Position numbers and translations under genes: made by a program. This document shows, one piece after another, positions 6,419-6,761 of a DNA stretch of 6,761 nucleotides (positions are counted from its first letter, which is position 1; each line of letters starts with the position of its first letter). Where the stretch lies: contig JAMBLH010000205.1 in the NCBI GenBank assembly GCA_023336875.1, positions 1 to 6,761 on the forward strand, written 5' to 3'. Source of the stretch: Actinomycetes bacterium (GTDB lineage: Bacteria > Actinomycetota > Acidimicrobiia > Spongiisociales > UBA5794). The notes under the pieces were generated by a model. That model was given only the letters and a program-made list of their open reading frames with translations. It had not been told where the DNA came from and searched no databases.

Positions 6419-6429
6419 TCGCACTTCTG
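6408..6429. promoter_or_regulatory. Perfect inverted repeat at the ccdA/trpE junction (operator or hairpin)
   Basis: CAGAAGTG (6408-6415) and CACTTCTG (6422-6429) are exact reverse complements separated by TGATCG. The ccdA stop codon (6416-6418) lies in the loop, and the repeat ends where the presumed trpE -10 box begins. As RNA it would form an 8-bp stem with a 6-base loop, but no U-run follows, so it is not a standard terminator. Its place just upstream of the -10 box is typical of a repressor site. Operator is preferred but unproven. Confidence 0.5.
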
Positions 6430-6435
6430 TAGTCT
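6430..6435 (+). promoter_or_regulatory. Possible -10 box of trpE (leaderless)
   Basis: TAGTCT ends seven bases before the ATG at 6443, which lacks a Shine-Dalgarno. The spacing fits a leaderless transcript; if so, there is no room for a leader-peptide attenuator. No clear -35 box. Confidence 0.35.
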
Positions 6436-6442
6436 CCACCCG

Positions 6443-6761
6443 ATGCGAACATCACTATCGGAGGATGCCTTTATCGACCTCGCGTCGAGGTACTCGGTCG
6501 TTCCGGTCGCCATTGAGGTGTTGGCGGATCGGCTCACTCCTGTGGCCGTCTTCGACCGGCTTGTCGGCACGGAGGATGGCTTTCTGCTCGAGTCCGTTGA
6601 GGGCGGCGAGCGCTGGGGACGGTGGAGTTTCGTTGGTTGGAGTCCTGCATTCACGGTGACTTCGAGGGCAGGCACGACCGAGGCCGACGCAGACGTCGAG
6701 CTGGAGGGAGATACGCCACTCGACGTACTCGAGGCGCTTGTTGACCGCTTCTCTGTACCCC
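6443..6761 (+). CDS. trpE: Anthranilate synthase component I, N-terminal part (cut by window end)
   Basis: The first 106 codons of a gene that runs off the right edge. TrpE, with the TrpG glutaminase, converts chorismate and glutamine to anthranilate, the first committed step of tryptophan synthesis in the cytoplasm. The visible part matches the TrpE N-terminal domain: L-T-P-V-A-V-F-D-R-L (31-40), then F-L-L-E-S-V-E-G-G-E-R-W-G-R-W-S-F-V-G (47-65), then T-P-L-D-V-L-E-A-L (91-99). L-L-E-S (48-51) is the tryptophan-binding element for feedback inhibition in characterised TrpE proteins, so this enzyme is probably feedback-sensitive. The conserved signature separates it fairly well from PabB and MenF, though the chorismate-binding domain is not in view. 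The ATG at 6443 has no ribosome binding site but has a -10-like box at leaderless distance and an operator-like palindrome upstream. Confidence 0.9.
   Translation, partial: MRTSLSEDAFIDLASRYSVVPVAIEVLADRLTPVAVFDRLVGTEDGFLLESVEGGERWGRWSFVGWSPAFTVTSRAGTTEADADVELEGDTPLDVLEALVDRFSVP

Noticed and set aside
6408..6429. Intrinsic terminator of ccdA
   Set aside because: The stem is perfect but includes ccdA's own last codons and stop, is only moderately GC-rich, and is followed by TAGTCTCCACCC rather than a T-run.

Overview
The window reads as an ordinary chromosomal segment from a GC-rich bacterium, most probably an actinomycetote (an Acidimicrobiia-like lineage is a guess). The signs are GTG starts, three starts with a TANNNT box 6-7 bases upstream and no Shine-Dalgarno (the usual look of actinobacterial leaderless mRNAs), high coding density, and the protein types present. 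No mobile element, CRISPR array, tRNA or rRNA was seen.

Layout from left to right. Bases 2-29 are four perfect tandem copies of a heptamer, directly in front of a small unknown 70-aa gene (47-259, +). Convergent with it, and overlapping by 9 bases, is a 551-aa protein on the minus strand (251-1906) made of two diverged ThyX-type (flavin-dependent thymidylate synthase) domains. Divergent from that is an 85-aa two-helix membrane protein (1990-2247, +), followed closely by endonuclease III (nth, 2275-2958, +) and a MATE-family exporter (3024-4376, +). The exporter collides tail to tail, with a 92-base coding overlap, with an MFS transporter on the minus strand (4285-5535). A divergent promoter region then leads to a CcdA/DsbD-type thiol-disulfide membrane transporter (5672-6418, +), followed after 24 bases by the first 106 codons of trpE (anthranilate synthase component I, 6443 to beyond the window).

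The genes do not form one pathway. They cover nucleotide metabolism (ThyX-like), base-excision repair (Nth), transport (MATE, MFS), extracytoplasmic thiol redox (CcdA) and tryptophan synthesis (TrpE). The most interesting item is the double ThyX protein. Its first domain lacks the RHR start of the ThyX signature but keeps the S-x-R-Y end, and its second domain keeps RHR and a later N-A-R but has lost the S-x-R part. The two domains are therefore complementary remnants of one active site. A second point of interest is a perfect 8+8 base inverted repeat that covers the ccdA stop codon and abuts the presumed trpE -10 box.
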